A stretch of DNA of 64,000 bases from Azospirillum sp. OGB3 (lineage in GTDB: Bacteria; Pseudomonadota; Alphaproteobacteria; Azospirillales; Azospirillaceae): the NCBI RefSeq assembly GCF_014192915.1, contig NZ_JACHYN010000001.1, positions 372,001-436,000 on the forward strand, written 5' to 3'. The number at the start of each line of letters is the position of its first letter. Positions within the stretch are counted from its first letter, which is position 1. Position numbers and translations under genes: made by a program. The notes below the pieces were generated by a model that worked only from the letters and a program-made list of their open reading frames with translations, searched no databases and was not told the DNA's origin. Below are positions 1 to 8,273 of this stretch, piece by piece.

Positions 1-124
1 GCATCATCTCCACCCCGTCCTTGGCCCCGGTGACGCGGAAGCCGTGCCGCGTCAGGAACTGCGACAGGAGGGTGCGGATTTCGCGGTCGTCGTCGACCAC
101 CAGCAGGTGAGGTGTGCGGTCCAT
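1..124 (-). CDS. Response regulator, OmpR-type (N-terminal part only)
   Basis: Reading leftwards, the protein begins MDRTPHLLVVDDD and continues through REIRTLLSQFLTRHGF, the start of a two-component receiver domain with the acidic Asp cluster that binds magnesium. The window ends after about 41 codons, so the phosphoacceptor Asp and output domain are outside. An in-frame ATG nine bases upstream (position 133) could be used instead; neither has a clear ribosome binding site. It is divergent from the Spy/CpxP-like gene, and the shared upstream region carries GTAAC/GTTAC half-sites, which suggests an envelope-stress regulator of CpxR type. The subfamily is inferred from context. Confidence 0.8.
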   Translation of the reverse strand, partial: MDRTPHLLVVDDDREIRTLLSQFLTRHGFRVTGAKDGVEMM

Positions 125-165
125 GGAACGCATGATCCGACGCGCGGGCGCCGGGGTGAAGAAGA

Positions 166-215
166 AATGTGTAACGCCACGTTACGGGGAGGCCGGCTGT
201 TACACAGCGTTACCA
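166..215. promoter_or_regulatory. CpxR-like half-site cluster between divergent genes
   Basis: GTAAC at 171-175 faces GTTAC at 181-185 (5-nt spacer), and GTTAC recurs at 199-203 and 209-213 exactly one helical turn apart. On the reverse strand the last pair reads GTAAC-N5-GTAAC, close to the CpxR consensus GTAAA-N5-GTAAA and to the direct-repeat layout of OmpR-family sites. It lies between the response regulator and the Spy/CpxP-like gene, so it could control both. Confidence 0.5.
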
Positions 216-310
216 ATTCACGCAAGGCCGGACATCAACCGGATACGTTGCCGGCCCATCATCGGGGTCATCGGGAACGCAAGACCCCGTCGATAACAAG
301 GAGCATCCCC

Positions 311-868
311 ATGAAACGCGCTATGATGACCACCGCCGCGCTGGTTCTCGGTCTCGGCCTCGCCGTGCCGGTCTTCGCCCAGCAGCAGCCGGGTCCCGGC
401 GCCGGCCCTGGCCCCGGTCCGGACGGCGGCCGGCATTTCTCCCGGATGTGCGAGGATCAGGACGCCCGGCTGGCCGGCATGCTGGCCTTCGCCGAGAAGA
501 AGCTGAACATCACCGACCAGCAGCGCGCCGCCTGGACCAAGTTCGCCGACACCGCGAAGGCGAGCCAGAAGCACACCCAGGATCTCTGCGCCAAGTACAA
601 GGACCAGCCCATGCCCGCAGCGGCGCCTGCCCGGCTGGAGCGCATGGAGGCCATGATGTCGGCCCGCCTCGCCCAGCTTCAGGAGGTGCGCCCGGCGGCG
701 ACCGACCTCTACGCCCAGCTCACCCCCGACCAGCAGAAGCAGGCCGACCGCTTCCTGAGCCGCGCCGGACACGGCATGGGCGGCGCGATGGGCGGCCCCG
801 GCATGCGCCACCACGGCCCCGGCCATGGCCCCGGTCCGGGTCCCGACAAGGGCCCCCGCGGCGGCTGA
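311..868 (+). CDS. Spy/CpxP-like periplasmic protein
   Basis: A 185-residue protein with a signal peptide (MKRAMM start, hydrophobic core to about residue 20, likely cleavage after VFA-23). The mature part is helical and charged and ends its core with LTPDQQKQADRF, the LTxxQ-type motif of the Spy/CpxP family of periplasmic chaperones and stress sensors. Two Cys are visible (RMCED and DLCAK). The C-terminal tail of about 35 residues is Gly/Pro/Met/His-rich, which may bind metal. The start is set by AAGGAG at 298-303; a longer in-frame ORF upstream lacks a signal peptide. It is followed by a small palindromic repeat and a strong terminator. Confidence 0.8.
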   Translation: MKRAMMTTAALVLGLGLAVPVFAQQQPGPGAGPGPGPDGGRHFSRMCEDQDARLAGMLAFAEKKLNITDQQRAAWTKFADTAKASQKHTQDLCAKYKDQPMPAAAPARLERMEAMMSARLAQLQEVRPAATDLYAQLTPDQQKQADRFLSRAGHGMGGAMGGPGMRHHGPGHGPGPGPDKGPRGG

Positions 869-906
869 TCCCTTGCCTACTAGGGGGATGCTTTTACCCT
901 CTTTAA

Positions 907-929
907 CCCTCTCCCCGGAGGGGAGAGGG
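907..929. repeat. Short CCCTCTCCCC palindrome
   Basis: Ten-base perfect arms CCCTCTCCCC / GGGGAGAGGG around a 3-nt loop. The identical 23-mer recurs at 33772-33794, and related arms occur in the larger repeats near 17.2, 29.3, 40.1 and 45.1 kb. It is a dispersed intergenic palindrome family. Confidence 0.85.
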
Positions 930-980
930 GACTTCGAATGCAGACCCCCTGTCATACCTCCCGTCAGCCGTTGACGGAGC

Positions 981-1016
981 GGGCCGCCGGTTTCCCCGGC
1001 GGCCCGTTTCCATTTT
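981..1016 (+). terminator. Intrinsic terminator after Spy-like gene
   Basis: Perfect 10-bp stem GGGCCGCCGG / CCGGCGGCCC with a 5-nt loop, followed by GTTTCCATTTT. It is oriented to stop transcripts coming from the Spy/CpxP-like gene and lies just before the end of the convergent reductase gene. Confidence 0.8.
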
Positions 1017-1024
1017 GAGCCGGC

Positions 1025-2047
1025 TTACTCGGCGCCCGGAACGCCCTTGGAGGTCGAGTATTCGAAGTGCAGCGCCTCGCCCGGATGGACCAGCGGGTGG
1101 ATGGCGTGGGCCGCCTGCGCCGCCTCGGAGAAGCCGCAGAGGATCAGCTTCAGCTTGCCGGGGTAGGTGGCGATGTCGCCGATGGCGTAGACGCCGGGGG
1201 CGCTGGTGGCGCAGCCGGGCAGGCTGACGCCGATGTGGCTACGCTCCAGGTTCAGGCCCCACTCGGCGATCGGCCCCAGATTCATCGACAGGCCGAAGAA
1301 GGCGAGCAGCGCGTCGGCCGGCAGGTCCTTCTCCTCGCCGTCCAGCGTGGCGACGCGCACGGCGGACAGCTGGCCGTTCTCGCCCACCAGACCGGAGAGC
1401 TGATAGGGCACCACCATCTCCACCTTGCCCTCGCGGACCAGGACGTCCATGCGGGCGACGCTTTCCGGGGCGGCGCGGAACTTGGGCCGGCGGTGGACGA
1501 CATAGACCTTCTCCGCCACGTCGGCCAGCGACAGCGTCCAGTCCACGGCGGAGTCGCCGCCGCCGGCGATCACCACGCGCTTGCCGGCGAAGTCCTGCTT
1601 GCGCCGGACCATGTAGAAGACCGACGTGCCCTCATATTGCTCCAGCCCGTCCAGCGGCGGGCGGTTGGGGCCGAAGGCGCCGCAGCCGGCGGCGATGATC
1701 ACCGCCTGGGTGTCGATGCGGGTGCCGATGCTGGTCTCCACCAGCCAGCGCCCGTCGTCCGTCCGGGTCAGCTTCTCGACCTGCTGGCCCAGGTGAAAGG
1801 TCGGGCTGAAGGGGGCAGCCTGCTCCGCCAGCCGGTCGATCAGGTCGGCGGCCTCGATGGCCGGGTGGGCCGGGATGTCGTAGATCGGCTTTTCCGGGTA
1901 CAGCGCGGTGCACTGCCCGCCCACCATGTCCAGCGCGTCCACCACATGGCATCGCATCTTCAGCATGCCGCATTCGAACACGGCGAAGAGACCGACGGGG
2001 CCGGCGCCGACGATGACGACGTCGGTGCGATGGACGGTGTGCGACAT
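1025..2047 (-). CDS. Ferredoxin--NADP+ reductase, thioredoxin-reductase-like
   Basis: A 340-residue flavoprotein of the TrxR-like ferredoxin/flavodoxin-NADP reductase family (FNR type 2). It has the N-terminal FAD-binding GAGPVG motif after DVVIV, then GGQCTALYPEKPIYDIPA, which is characteristic of this family, a second Rossmann motif GGGDSAVDW for NAD(P)H, and the C-terminal flavin motif VYAIGDIATYPGKLKLI. It lacks the CxxC redox pair of true thioredoxin reductase, which fits FNR. It would move electrons between NADPH and ferredoxin. Start at MSHTVH is preferred because AAGGCAG precedes it; an upstream in-frame ATG at 2068 has no such site. It stands alone on the reverse strand. Confidence 0.88.
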   Translation of the reverse strand: MSHTVHRTDVVIVGAGPVGLFAVFECGMLKMRCHVVDALDMVGGQCTALYPEKPIYDIPAHPAIEAADLIDRLAEQAAPFSPTFHLGQQVEKLTRTDDGRWLVETSIGTRIDTQAVIIAAGCGAFGPNRPPLDGLEQYEGTSVFYMVRRKQDFAGKRVVIAGGGDSAVDWTLSLADVAEKVYVVHRRPKFRAAPESVARMDVLVREGKVEMVVPYQLSGLVGENGQLSAVRVATLDGEEKDLPADALLAFFGLSMNLGPIAEWGLNLERSHIGVSLPGCATSAPGVYAIGDIATYPGKLKLILCGFSEAAQAAHAIHPLVHPGEALHFEYSTSKGVPGAE

Positions 2048-2258
2048 GGGACGCGCTGCCTTGTGCAAACAGGGGGAACGAAGACGCCTTCAATTGTCCG
2101 GTTTCGCGCGCCCGGTCAACCCCGCCCTGCACGGGGAGGGCGAACGGCGCGCGCAAAATGGGTGCGGTCCCGCCGATTTCCTTCTGGGCGTGCGGTCGCG
2201 GTGGGGTAGGATTTGCCCGTTTTCCCCGTGCCGGAGCGGCCGCAATGAAGGATTGGCG

Positions 2259-2684
2259 ATGAAGGAGCTGCGCTGCCTCGTGTTCACCGACCAGGAGGTC
2301 GTGAAGGCCGTGCTCGACCGCCGCCGCCGGATGCGCGAGCCGTTGCCCAACGGCACGGTCGGCACGGTCACCTACCGCCCCGGCCAGCCCGGCGGCGGCG
2401 GAGTGGAGACGCTGATCCAGGTCACCGGGGACGAGGGCGACGACCGCAGCATGACCCTGCACGAGTCCGAGGTCGCGGCGGCGCTGGTATCCTACTGCAT
2501 GGGCCGCAAGATCCCCCTGCCCGTCGAGTCCGACAAGATGATCCACATCATCAACGGCGCCCTGACGCTGATGATCACCATGAACTTCAAGAAGCCCCCC
2601 CGTCTGGTGGAGGACCGCAGCGAGGCGACGGAGCCGCCCCCCACTCCCGGTCCGGTGCCGCGCAAGGCCGCCTCGCGACGTTGA
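2259..2684 (+). CDS. Conserved hypothetical protein
   Basis: A 141-residue soluble protein I do not recognise by family. It starts MKELRCLVFTDQEVVKAV with a good AAGGA site at 2248-2252. The middle has a beta-like stretch (TLIQVTGDEGDDRSMTLHESEVAAALVSY broken into strands and a helix) and the C-terminus is basic and Pro-rich, probably disordered. No signal peptide or membrane segment is visible. It is followed after 19 nt by tsaE in the same direction and may be the first gene of that operon. Rhodospirillales-restricted distribution is likely but not testable here. Confidence 0.7.
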   Translation: MKELRCLVFTDQEVVKAVLDRRRRMREPLPNGTVGTVTYRPGQPGGGGVETLIQVTGDEGDDRSMTLHESEVAAALVSYCMGRKIPLPVESDKMIHIINGALTLMITMNFKKPPRLVEDRSEATEPPPTPGPVPRKAASRR

Positions 2685-2703
2685 TTAGACCGCATCCAGT
2701 GAC

Positions 2704-3207
2704 ATGACCCAGACCGATTCCATCCCCAACGCGCGCGCCGTGGTGCTGCCGAGCGAGGACGCGACCGCCGCGTTGGCCCGCCGCTTGGCCGCGGCGCTGG
2801 CGCCCGGCGACCTCGTGGCCCTGCGCGGCGACCTGGGCGCCGGCAAGTCCGCCCTGTGCCGCGCCCTGATCCGCGCCGTGACGGAGGAGGACGCCGAGGT
2901 GCCCTCCCCCACTTTCACGTTGGTCCAGACCTACGAGACGGACATCGGCCCGGTCTGGCATTTCGACCTCTACCGCCTGTCCGGCCCCGACGAGGTGACC
3001 GAGCTGGGCTGGGACGAGGCCCGCGCCGAGGCCGTCCTGCTGGTGGAATGGCCGGACCGGCTGGGGCCGCTGCTGCCCGCCGACCGTCTCGACGTCGCGA
3101 TGAGCTTCGCCAGTCCCAGCGAGCGCCGCGCCACCCTGACCGGCCATGGCGTCTGGGAAGCGCGCTTGCACGCCCTCGACCTCACCGGGCTGGAGCGGCC
3201 GTCGTGA
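2704..3207 (+). CDS. tsaE: tRNA threonylcarbamoyladenosine biosynthesis ATPase TsaE
   Basis: A 167-residue P-loop ATPase. Walker A is GDLGAGKS at residues 42-49, followed by the family's SPTFTLV (68-74), HFDLYRL (86-92) and VEWPDRL segments. TsaE works with TsaB and TsaD to install t6A at position 37 of ANN-decoding tRNAs. The other Tsa genes are not in the window. Its stop overlaps the GTG start of amgK by four bases, so the two are translationally coupled; tsaE-amgK-murU is a common alphaproteobacterial arrangement. Confidence 0.95.
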   Translation: MTQTDSIPNARAVVLPSEDATAALARRLAAALAPGDLVALRGDLGAGKSALCRALIRAVTEEDAEVPSPTFTLVQTYETDIGPVWHFDLYRLSGPDEVTELGWDEARAEAVLLVEWPDRLGPLLPADRLDVAMSFASPSERRATLTGHGVWEARLHALDLTGLERPS

Positions 3208-4217
3208 CCGACCGCGCGTCGCAGATCGCCGCCTTCCTCGTCCGCCACGGGCTGGAGGGAGCCAAGCGCGAGCCGCTGGCCGGCGACGCCTCGGCGCGCC
3301 GCTACGAGCGCCTGAGGACGCCGGACGGCGGGACGCTGATCCTGGTCGACACCCCCGCCCCGGCGGAGGATCTGGTGCCCTTCATCGCCATCGGTGCGAC
3401 GCTGGACCGGCTGGGCTTTTCCGTCCCCGCCATCCTGGCGGCGGAGGTCGAGGCGGGGCTGGCCCTCCAGGAGGATTTCGGCGACGGCACCCTGACCCGC
3501 CTGCTGAACGCCGGAGAGGAGCCGCGCCCGCTCTACGAACTGGCGACCGACGTTCTGATCGAGCTGCACCGCCGCTTCCCGGTGGAGGAGGCGGCCTGCC
3601 TGAATCTGCCGCTCTACGACGCGGCCCTGTTCACCCAGCAGGTGGCGCTGTTCGCCGACGTCTACCTGCCCGCGGCGACGGGAAAGCCCCTGTCGGACAA
3701 GGCCCGGTCCGACTTCGACGCGGCCTGGGCCGCCGTCGTTCCGGAGGCGTGCGCCGGGCCGCAGTCGCTGCTGCTGCGCGATTACCATGTGGACAACGTG
3801 ATGCGGCTGCCCCGGCCCGGCCTGCGGGCGGCGGGGCTGATCGACTACCAGAGCGCCGGGCTCGGCCCCGTCGCCTACGATCTGGTGTCGCTGCTGGAGG
3901 ACGCCCGCCGCGACCTGCCCGCCGGGCTGGAGGGCGTGCTGCTCGACCGCTACCGCGCCGCCTTCCCGGATCGGGACTGGGACGCCTTCCGCCGCTCCTA
4001 CGCGGTGCTGGGCGCGATCCGGCACACCCGCATCGTCGCCATCTTCGTGCGTCTGGCGTTGCAGCGCCGACGCGGCTATCTCCTTCACCTGCCGCGCGTC
4101 TGGCGGCTTCTGGACGGCCAGCTCGCCAAGCCCGAACTGGCCCCGGTCGCCGACTGGTTCGCCCGTCATCTGCCGCCGGGAACCCGCGCGGAGCTTGTCG
4201 TTCCGGAGCCGGATTGA
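3204..4217 (+). CDS. amgK: Anomeric amino-sugar kinase AmgK (phosphotransferase)
   Basis: A 337-residue aminoglycoside-phosphotransferase-fold protein. The catalytic loop is DYHVDNV (Asp193, Asp197, Asn198) and the metal motif is IDYQSA (213-218). AmgK phosphorylates the anomeric hydroxyl of N-acetylmuramate and N-acetylglucosamine in peptidoglycan recycling. The assignment rests on the fold plus its position directly before a MurU-like uridylyltransferase, the partner it feeds. The start is GTG, inside the GTGA overlap with tsaE. Other APH-fold kinases would look similar without this context. Confidence 0.87.
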   Translation: MTDRASQIAAFLVRHGLEGAKREPLAGDASARRYERLRTPDGGTLILVDTPAPAEDLVPFIAIGATLDRLGFSVPAILAAEVEAGLALQEDFGDGTLTRLLNAGEEPRPLYELATDVLIELHRRFPVEEAACLNLPLYDAALFTQQVALFADVYLPAATGKPLSDKARSDFDAAWAAVVPEACAGPQSLLLRDYHVDNVMRLPRPGLRAAGLIDYQSAGLGPVAYDLVSLLEDARRDLPAGLEGVLLDRYRAAFPDRDWDAFRRSYAVLGAIRHTRIVAIFVRLALQRRRGYLLHLPRVWRLLDGQLAKPELAPVADWFARHLPPGTRAELVVPEPD

Positions 4218-4219
4218 TT

Positions 4220-5005
4220 ATGTCGCCTGTCTCGAAGAAGACCCGTACCAAGACCATGCCCGCCCCGTCCGCCGCCGTCCCGCAGAAGGCCATGGTGATG
4301 GCCGCCGGGCTGGGCCTGCGCATGCGCCCGCTGACCCTGGAGCGCCCGAAGCCCCTGATCCCGGTGATGGGCAAGCCGATGCTCGACCACGCGCTCGACC
4401 GGCTGGAGGAGGCCGGGGTCGCCTCCGCCGTGGTCAACAGCCACTACAAGGGCGACATGATCGCCGCCCATCTGGCCGGGCGCACCGTCCCGGCCATAAC
4501 CCTGTCGCCGGAGGACACGCTTCTGGAGACCGGCGGCGGCGTGAAGAAGGCGCTGCCCCTGCTCGGCATCGACCCGGTCTATGTGGTCAACGCCGACATC
4601 CTGTGGCTCGACGGCCCTTCCCCCACGCTGGCGCGGCTGGCCCGCCACTGGAACCCGGACGAGATGGACGCGCTCCTGCTGCTGATGGCGACCACCAAGG
4701 CGGTGGGCTACGAGGGGCGCGGCGATTACCACATGGACCCGCTGGGCCGGCTGACCCGGCGCGGCGAGCAGGAGATCGCCCCCTTCGTCTACGCCGGCGT
4801 CCAGATCGTGAAACCGGAACTGTTCGGGCAGGACACGCCGGACGGCGCCTTCTCCACCAACCGCGTCTGGGACCGCGCGCAGGAGGCCGGGCGCCTCTTC
4901 GGCCTCGCCCATGACGGGCTGTGGTTCCACATCGGCACCCCCGACGCGCTGGCCGAGACGGAGGAGATGCTGTCGATGAGCGACGTGTCGGTGGTCACCA
5001 CCTGA
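4220..5005 (+). CDS. murU: N-acetylmuramate-1-phosphate uridylyltransferase MurU-like
   Basis: A 261-residue sugar-1-phosphate nucleotidyltransferase. After a roughly 22-residue basic leader it shows the nucleotide-binding signature AAGLGLRMRPLT (28-39) with the conserved ERPKPL that follows, the VVNADILW metal-site Asp, and GTPDAL near the C-terminus. With AmgK it would bypass early UDP-MurNAc synthesis, a route that confers intrinsic fosfomycin tolerance in organisms where it has been studied. It begins two bases after the amgK stop. No other recycling gene is adjacent. Confidence 0.87.
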   Translation: MSPVSKKTRTKTMPAPSAAVPQKAMVMAAGLGLRMRPLTLERPKPLIPVMGKPMLDHALDRLEEAGVASAVVNSHYKGDMIAAHLAGRTVPAITLSPEDTLLETGGGVKKALPLLGIDPVYVVNADILWLDGPSPTLARLARHWNPDEMDALLLLMATTKAVGYEGRGDYHMDPLGRLTRRGEQEIAPFVYAGVQIVKPELFGQDTPDGAFSTNRVWDRAQEAGRLFGLAHDGLWFHIGTPDALAETEEMLSMSDVSVVTT

Positions 5006-5131
5006 CCGGCCGCCGGACCGGCCGCCCAGCCGCCCCTTTGTGAGAATTTTTGTATTCCTTGACGCTTTGTGGTCTCATTGCCCCACATCTAGTATCCTCG
5101 CGCGTCTGACGATACAGCTTCCGGGGCAGGC

Positions 5132-8110
5132 ATGAGCGGCAGGGCGGAGCCCAAGGTCTATTCGATTCCCACCGGCGTGTCCTTCGTGGACCAGCTCGCC
5201 GCGGGCATCCTGGACCGCGTGGGGAACGACCCGCTGGCGCTGGCCGGGGTGACTGTCCTGCTGCCGACGCGCCGCTCCTGCCGCTCGCTGCGCGAGGCCT
5301 TCCTGCGCCGCTCCGGCGGGCAGCCGATGCTTCTCCCGCGGATGAGCCCGCTGGGCGAGTTGGACGCCGCCTCGCTCAGCCTGACCTCGGCGGAGGAGCT
5401 GCCCGGCGTGCCGCTGGAGCTTCCGGACCCGATCAGCGGGCTGAAGCGCCAGATGATGCTGGCCCGGCTGATCCTCCAGGCGACCGGCGTGTCGGCCACC
5501 ACCGCGCAGGCGGTCCGGCTGGGCGCCGACCTCGGCCGGCTGATCGACGCGGTGTGGACGGAAAACGTCGCCTTCGACCGGTTGGCCTCGCTGGTGCCGG
5601 AGGATTATGCCCAGCACTGGCAGGTGACGCTGGAGTTCCTGAAGATCGTCACCGAGCACTGGCCCGCCATCCTCGGCGCCAGCGCGCTGACCGACCCGGC
5701 GCAGCGCCGCAACCTCGTGCTCCAGACGCAAGCCGCGCTCTGGCGGGCGGAGCCGCCGCAGGGGCTGGTCATCGCCGCCGGCTCCACCGGCTCCATCCCG
5801 GCCTCCGCCGACCTGCTGGCCGTGGTCGCTGCCCTGCCGCAGGGCGCCGTCGTGCTGCCCGGCCTCGACCTGGAGGCCGACGAGGCGAGCTGGGACGCCA
5901 TCCGCGCCGACGAGGCGCACCCGCAACACGGCCTCGCCCATCTGCTCGACCGGCTGTCGGTCGGCCGCGCCGCCGTCCGCCGCTGGAACGACGCGGAGGA
6001 GCCGCGGGCCGCCCGCGCCCGCCTGCTGGCCGAGGCCATGCGCCCCGCCGCCACCACGGAAAGTTGGCGGGAGCTGGACGGGCTGGACGCTGCGGCCCTG
6101 GAGGGGCTGACCCGGATCGACGCCCCGACCGCCGAGGAGGAGGCGTCGGTCATCGCGCTCCTGCTGCGCCACGCGCTGGAGACGCCGGGCAAGACGGCGG
6201 CGCTGGTCTCCCCCGACCGCAACCTCGCGCGCCGGGTCGCCATGGCGCTGACCCGCTGGGGCATCGCGGTCAACGACTCGGCGGGCCAGCCGCTGGTCCA
6301 CACCGCGGTCGGCACCTATCTGCGGCTGACCGCCGAGCTGGCCGCCAGCCGCGCCCACCCGCTGGCCCTGTTGGCGCTCGCCAAGCACCCGCTGACCGCC
6401 GGCGGCCACGACCCGGCGGAGTTCCGCCGCTCCGCCCGCGCTCTGGAGCGCACCGTGCTGCGCGGCCCCCGCCCGGCGGAGGGCTTCGCCGGGCTGATCG
6501 CCGCGCTGAAGGCCACCGAACGGTTCGACCACCCGGACCAGCAGGCCGCCCTGCTCGGCTGGCTGGAAAATCTGGAAACGCTCGCCGCCCCCTTCATGGA
6601 GGTGCTGTTCAGCGACGCCCCGCTCGGCGACCTCATCCGCGCCCACGTCGCCTTCGCGGAGGCGCTGGCCTCGCGCACCGACGCGCCGGGGTCGGAGTTC
6701 CTGTGGCGGCAGGACGACGGCGAGGAGGCCGCGACCTTCGTCCATGAGCTGCTGGAGGCGACGGAGGGTTTCCCCACCGTGCCCGGCAAGGACTATCCGG
6801 CGCTGCTCGACGCGCTGATGGCGATGCGCCCGGTGCGCCCGCGCTTTCACCTTCATCCGCGCCTCTACATCCTTGGCCCGATGGAATCGCGCCTTCAACG
6901 TTTCGACCTGCTGATCCTCGGCGGGCTGAACGAGGGGACCTGGCCGCCCGACCCCGACGCCGATCCCTGGATGTCGCGCCCGATGCGCCGTGACTTCGGC
7001 CTGCCCAGCCCGGAGCGCATGGTCGGCCTGTCCGCGCACGACTTCACCCAAGCTTGCGGTGCCGAAGAGGTCGTTCTGACCCGCGCGGAGCGGGTGGACG
7101 GCACGCCGACCGTCCCGTCGCGCTGGCTGCTGCGGCTGGAGACGGTGCTGCGCGCGCTGGGTCTGGACGGGCGGATCGAGCTGGCCGGCGAGCCCTGGCT
7201 GGCCTGGGCGCGCGGGCTGGACGAGCCGGACGCCGTGCGCCCCGTCGCCCCGCCGGAGCCGCGCCCGCCGGTGTCCGCCCGCCCGCGCAAGCTGTCGGTC
7301 ACCAAGATCGAGAAGTGGATGCGCGACCCCTACGCCATCTACGCCGAGCATGTGCTGCGGCTGCGCAAGCTCGACCCCATCGCCGCCGACCCCGGCGCCG
7401 CCGACCGCGGCCAGTTCATCCACGCGGCGCTGGACGCTTTCGTGAAGGCGTACCCCAGCCAACTGCCCGACGACGCGCTGCACCGGCTGCTGGCGATGGG
7501 GCGCGAGTCCTTCGGCCCGCTGCTGCACAGCCATCCCGACGTCTGGGCCTTCTGGTGGCCGCGCTTCGAGCGCATCGCCGAGTGGTTCGTCGGGCAGGAG
7601 CGCGACCGCCGCCGCACCCTGAAGCCCCTCGCCACCGAGGTGTCGGGCGAATTGATGCTGAGCGGCCCCGCCGGCCCCTTCCTGCTGACCGCCAAGGCCG
7701 ACCGCATCGATTCGGGCGGCGAGGGGCTGGTCCTGATCGACTACAAGACCGGCACCCCGCCCTCGACCCGCGAGATCGAGCTGGGCTTCGCCCCGCAGCT
7801 GCCGCTGGAGGCCGCCATGGCCGAGGCCGGCGGCTTTGCCGGAGTCGCGAAGAACCGGGTCGCGGAGCTGGCCTTCTGGCGCCTGTCCGGCGGCGACCCG
7901 CCGGGCGAGGAGAAGGCGGTGAAGGGCGACCCGGCGACTCTGGCGGCCGAGGCCCGCGCCGGTCTGGAGGAGCTGATCCGCCATTTCGACGACCCCGCCA
8001 CCCCCTACCGCTCCTGCCCCCGCCCGGCCATGGCCCCGCGCTACACCGACTACGCCCACCTCGCGCGGGTGCAGGAATGGTCGGCGGGTGGCGATGGGGG
8101 TGAGGGGTGA
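5132..8110 (+). CDS. addB: Double-strand break repair protein AddB
   Basis: A 992-residue subunit of the AddAB helicase-nuclease. The N-terminal two thirds resembles a UvrD-like helicase with a degenerate ATP site, and the C-terminal PD-(D/E)XK nuclease shows LVLIDYKTGTPP. The start has GGGGCAGG upstream. AddAB resects double-strand breaks to Chi-like sites and loads RecA, replacing RecBCD in alphaproteobacteria. The alphaproteobacterial AddB lacks an obvious four-Cys iron-sulfur cluster and I see none here. addA follows after a 163-nt spacer filled by a palindromic repeat. Confidence 0.95.
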   Translation: MSGRAEPKVYSIPTGVSFVDQLAAGILDRVGNDPLALAGVTVLLPTRRSCRSLREAFLRRSGGQPMLLPRMSPLGELDAASLSLTSAEELPGVPLELPDPISGLKRQMMLARLILQATGVSATTAQAVRLGADLGRLIDAVWTENVAFDRLASLVPEDYAQHWQVTLEFLKIVTEHWPAILGASALTDPAQRRNLVLQTQAALWRAEPPQGLVIAAGSTGSIPASADLLAVVAALPQGAVVLPGLDLEADEASWDAIRADEAHPQHGLAHLLDRLSVGRAAVRRWNDAEEPRAARARLLAEAMRPAATTESWRELDGLDAAALEGLTRIDAPTAEEEASVIALLLRHALETPGKTAALVSPDRNLARRVAMALTRWGIAVNDSAGQPLVHTAVGTYLRLTAELAASRAHPLALLALAKHPLTAGGHDPAEFRRSARALERTVLRGPRPAEGFAGLIAALKATERFDHPDQQAALLGWLENLETLAAPFMEVLFSDAPLGDLIRAHVAFAEALASRTDAPGSEFLWRQDDGEEAATFVHELLEATEGFPTVPGKDYPALLDALMAMRPVRPRFHLHPRLYILGPMESRLQRFDLLILGGLNEGTWPPDPDADPWMSRPMRRDFGLPSPERMVGLSAHDFTQACGAEEVVLTRAERVDGTPTVPSRWLLRLETVLRALGLDGRIELAGEPWLAWARGLDEPDAVRPVAPPEPRPPVSARPRKLSVTKIEKWMRDPYAIYAEHVLRLRKLDPIAADPGAADRGQFIHAALDAFVKAYPSQLPDDALHRLLAMGRESFGPLLHSHPDVWAFWWPRFERIAEWFVGQERDRRRTLKPLATEVSGELMLSGPAGPFLLTAKADRIDSGGEGLVLIDYKTGTPPSTREIELGFAPQLPLEAAMAEAGGFAGVAKNRVAELAFWRLSGGDPPGEEKAVKGDPATLAAEARAGLEELIRHFDDPATPYRSCPRPAMAPRYTDYAHLARVQEWSAGGDGGEG

Positions 8111-8120
8111 TGCGCCCACG

Positions 8121-8262
8121 TCATAACCCCCACCCTAACCCTCCCCCGCTGGGCGGGGGAGGGAACGGCCGCCGCACGCTCCGAATGCCCTCCCCTGCCC
8201 AGCGGGGGAGGGAGGGGACCCATGCGCCGCATGGGGAGGGTGGGGGCAACGCCTCACACATG
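8121..8262. repeat. Long imperfect palindrome between addB and addA
   Basis: About 140 nt of nested inverted repeats: outer arms CCCCCACCCT / AGGGTGGGGG, inner arms CCCTCCCCCGC / GCGGGGGAGGG, and an ATGCG-CC-GCAT hairpin at 8221-8231. It fills the addB-addA spacer. It is related in base composition, but not in its core, to the repeats near 17.2, 40.1 and 45.1 kb. Confidence 0.8.
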
Positions 8263-8273
8263 ACGACCCGCCC

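Noticed and set aside
5041..5131. TTGACG -35 in front of addB
   Set aside because: No acceptable -10 lies at 16-18 nt, so a sigma-70 promoter is not supported.
5075..8119. Long reverse-strand ORF opposite addB (1014 codons)
   Set aside because: It is an antisense shadow caused by high GC; the forward AddB has recognisable helicase/nuclease motifs and the reverse translation is a low-complexity Gly/Arg/Gln-rich sequence.
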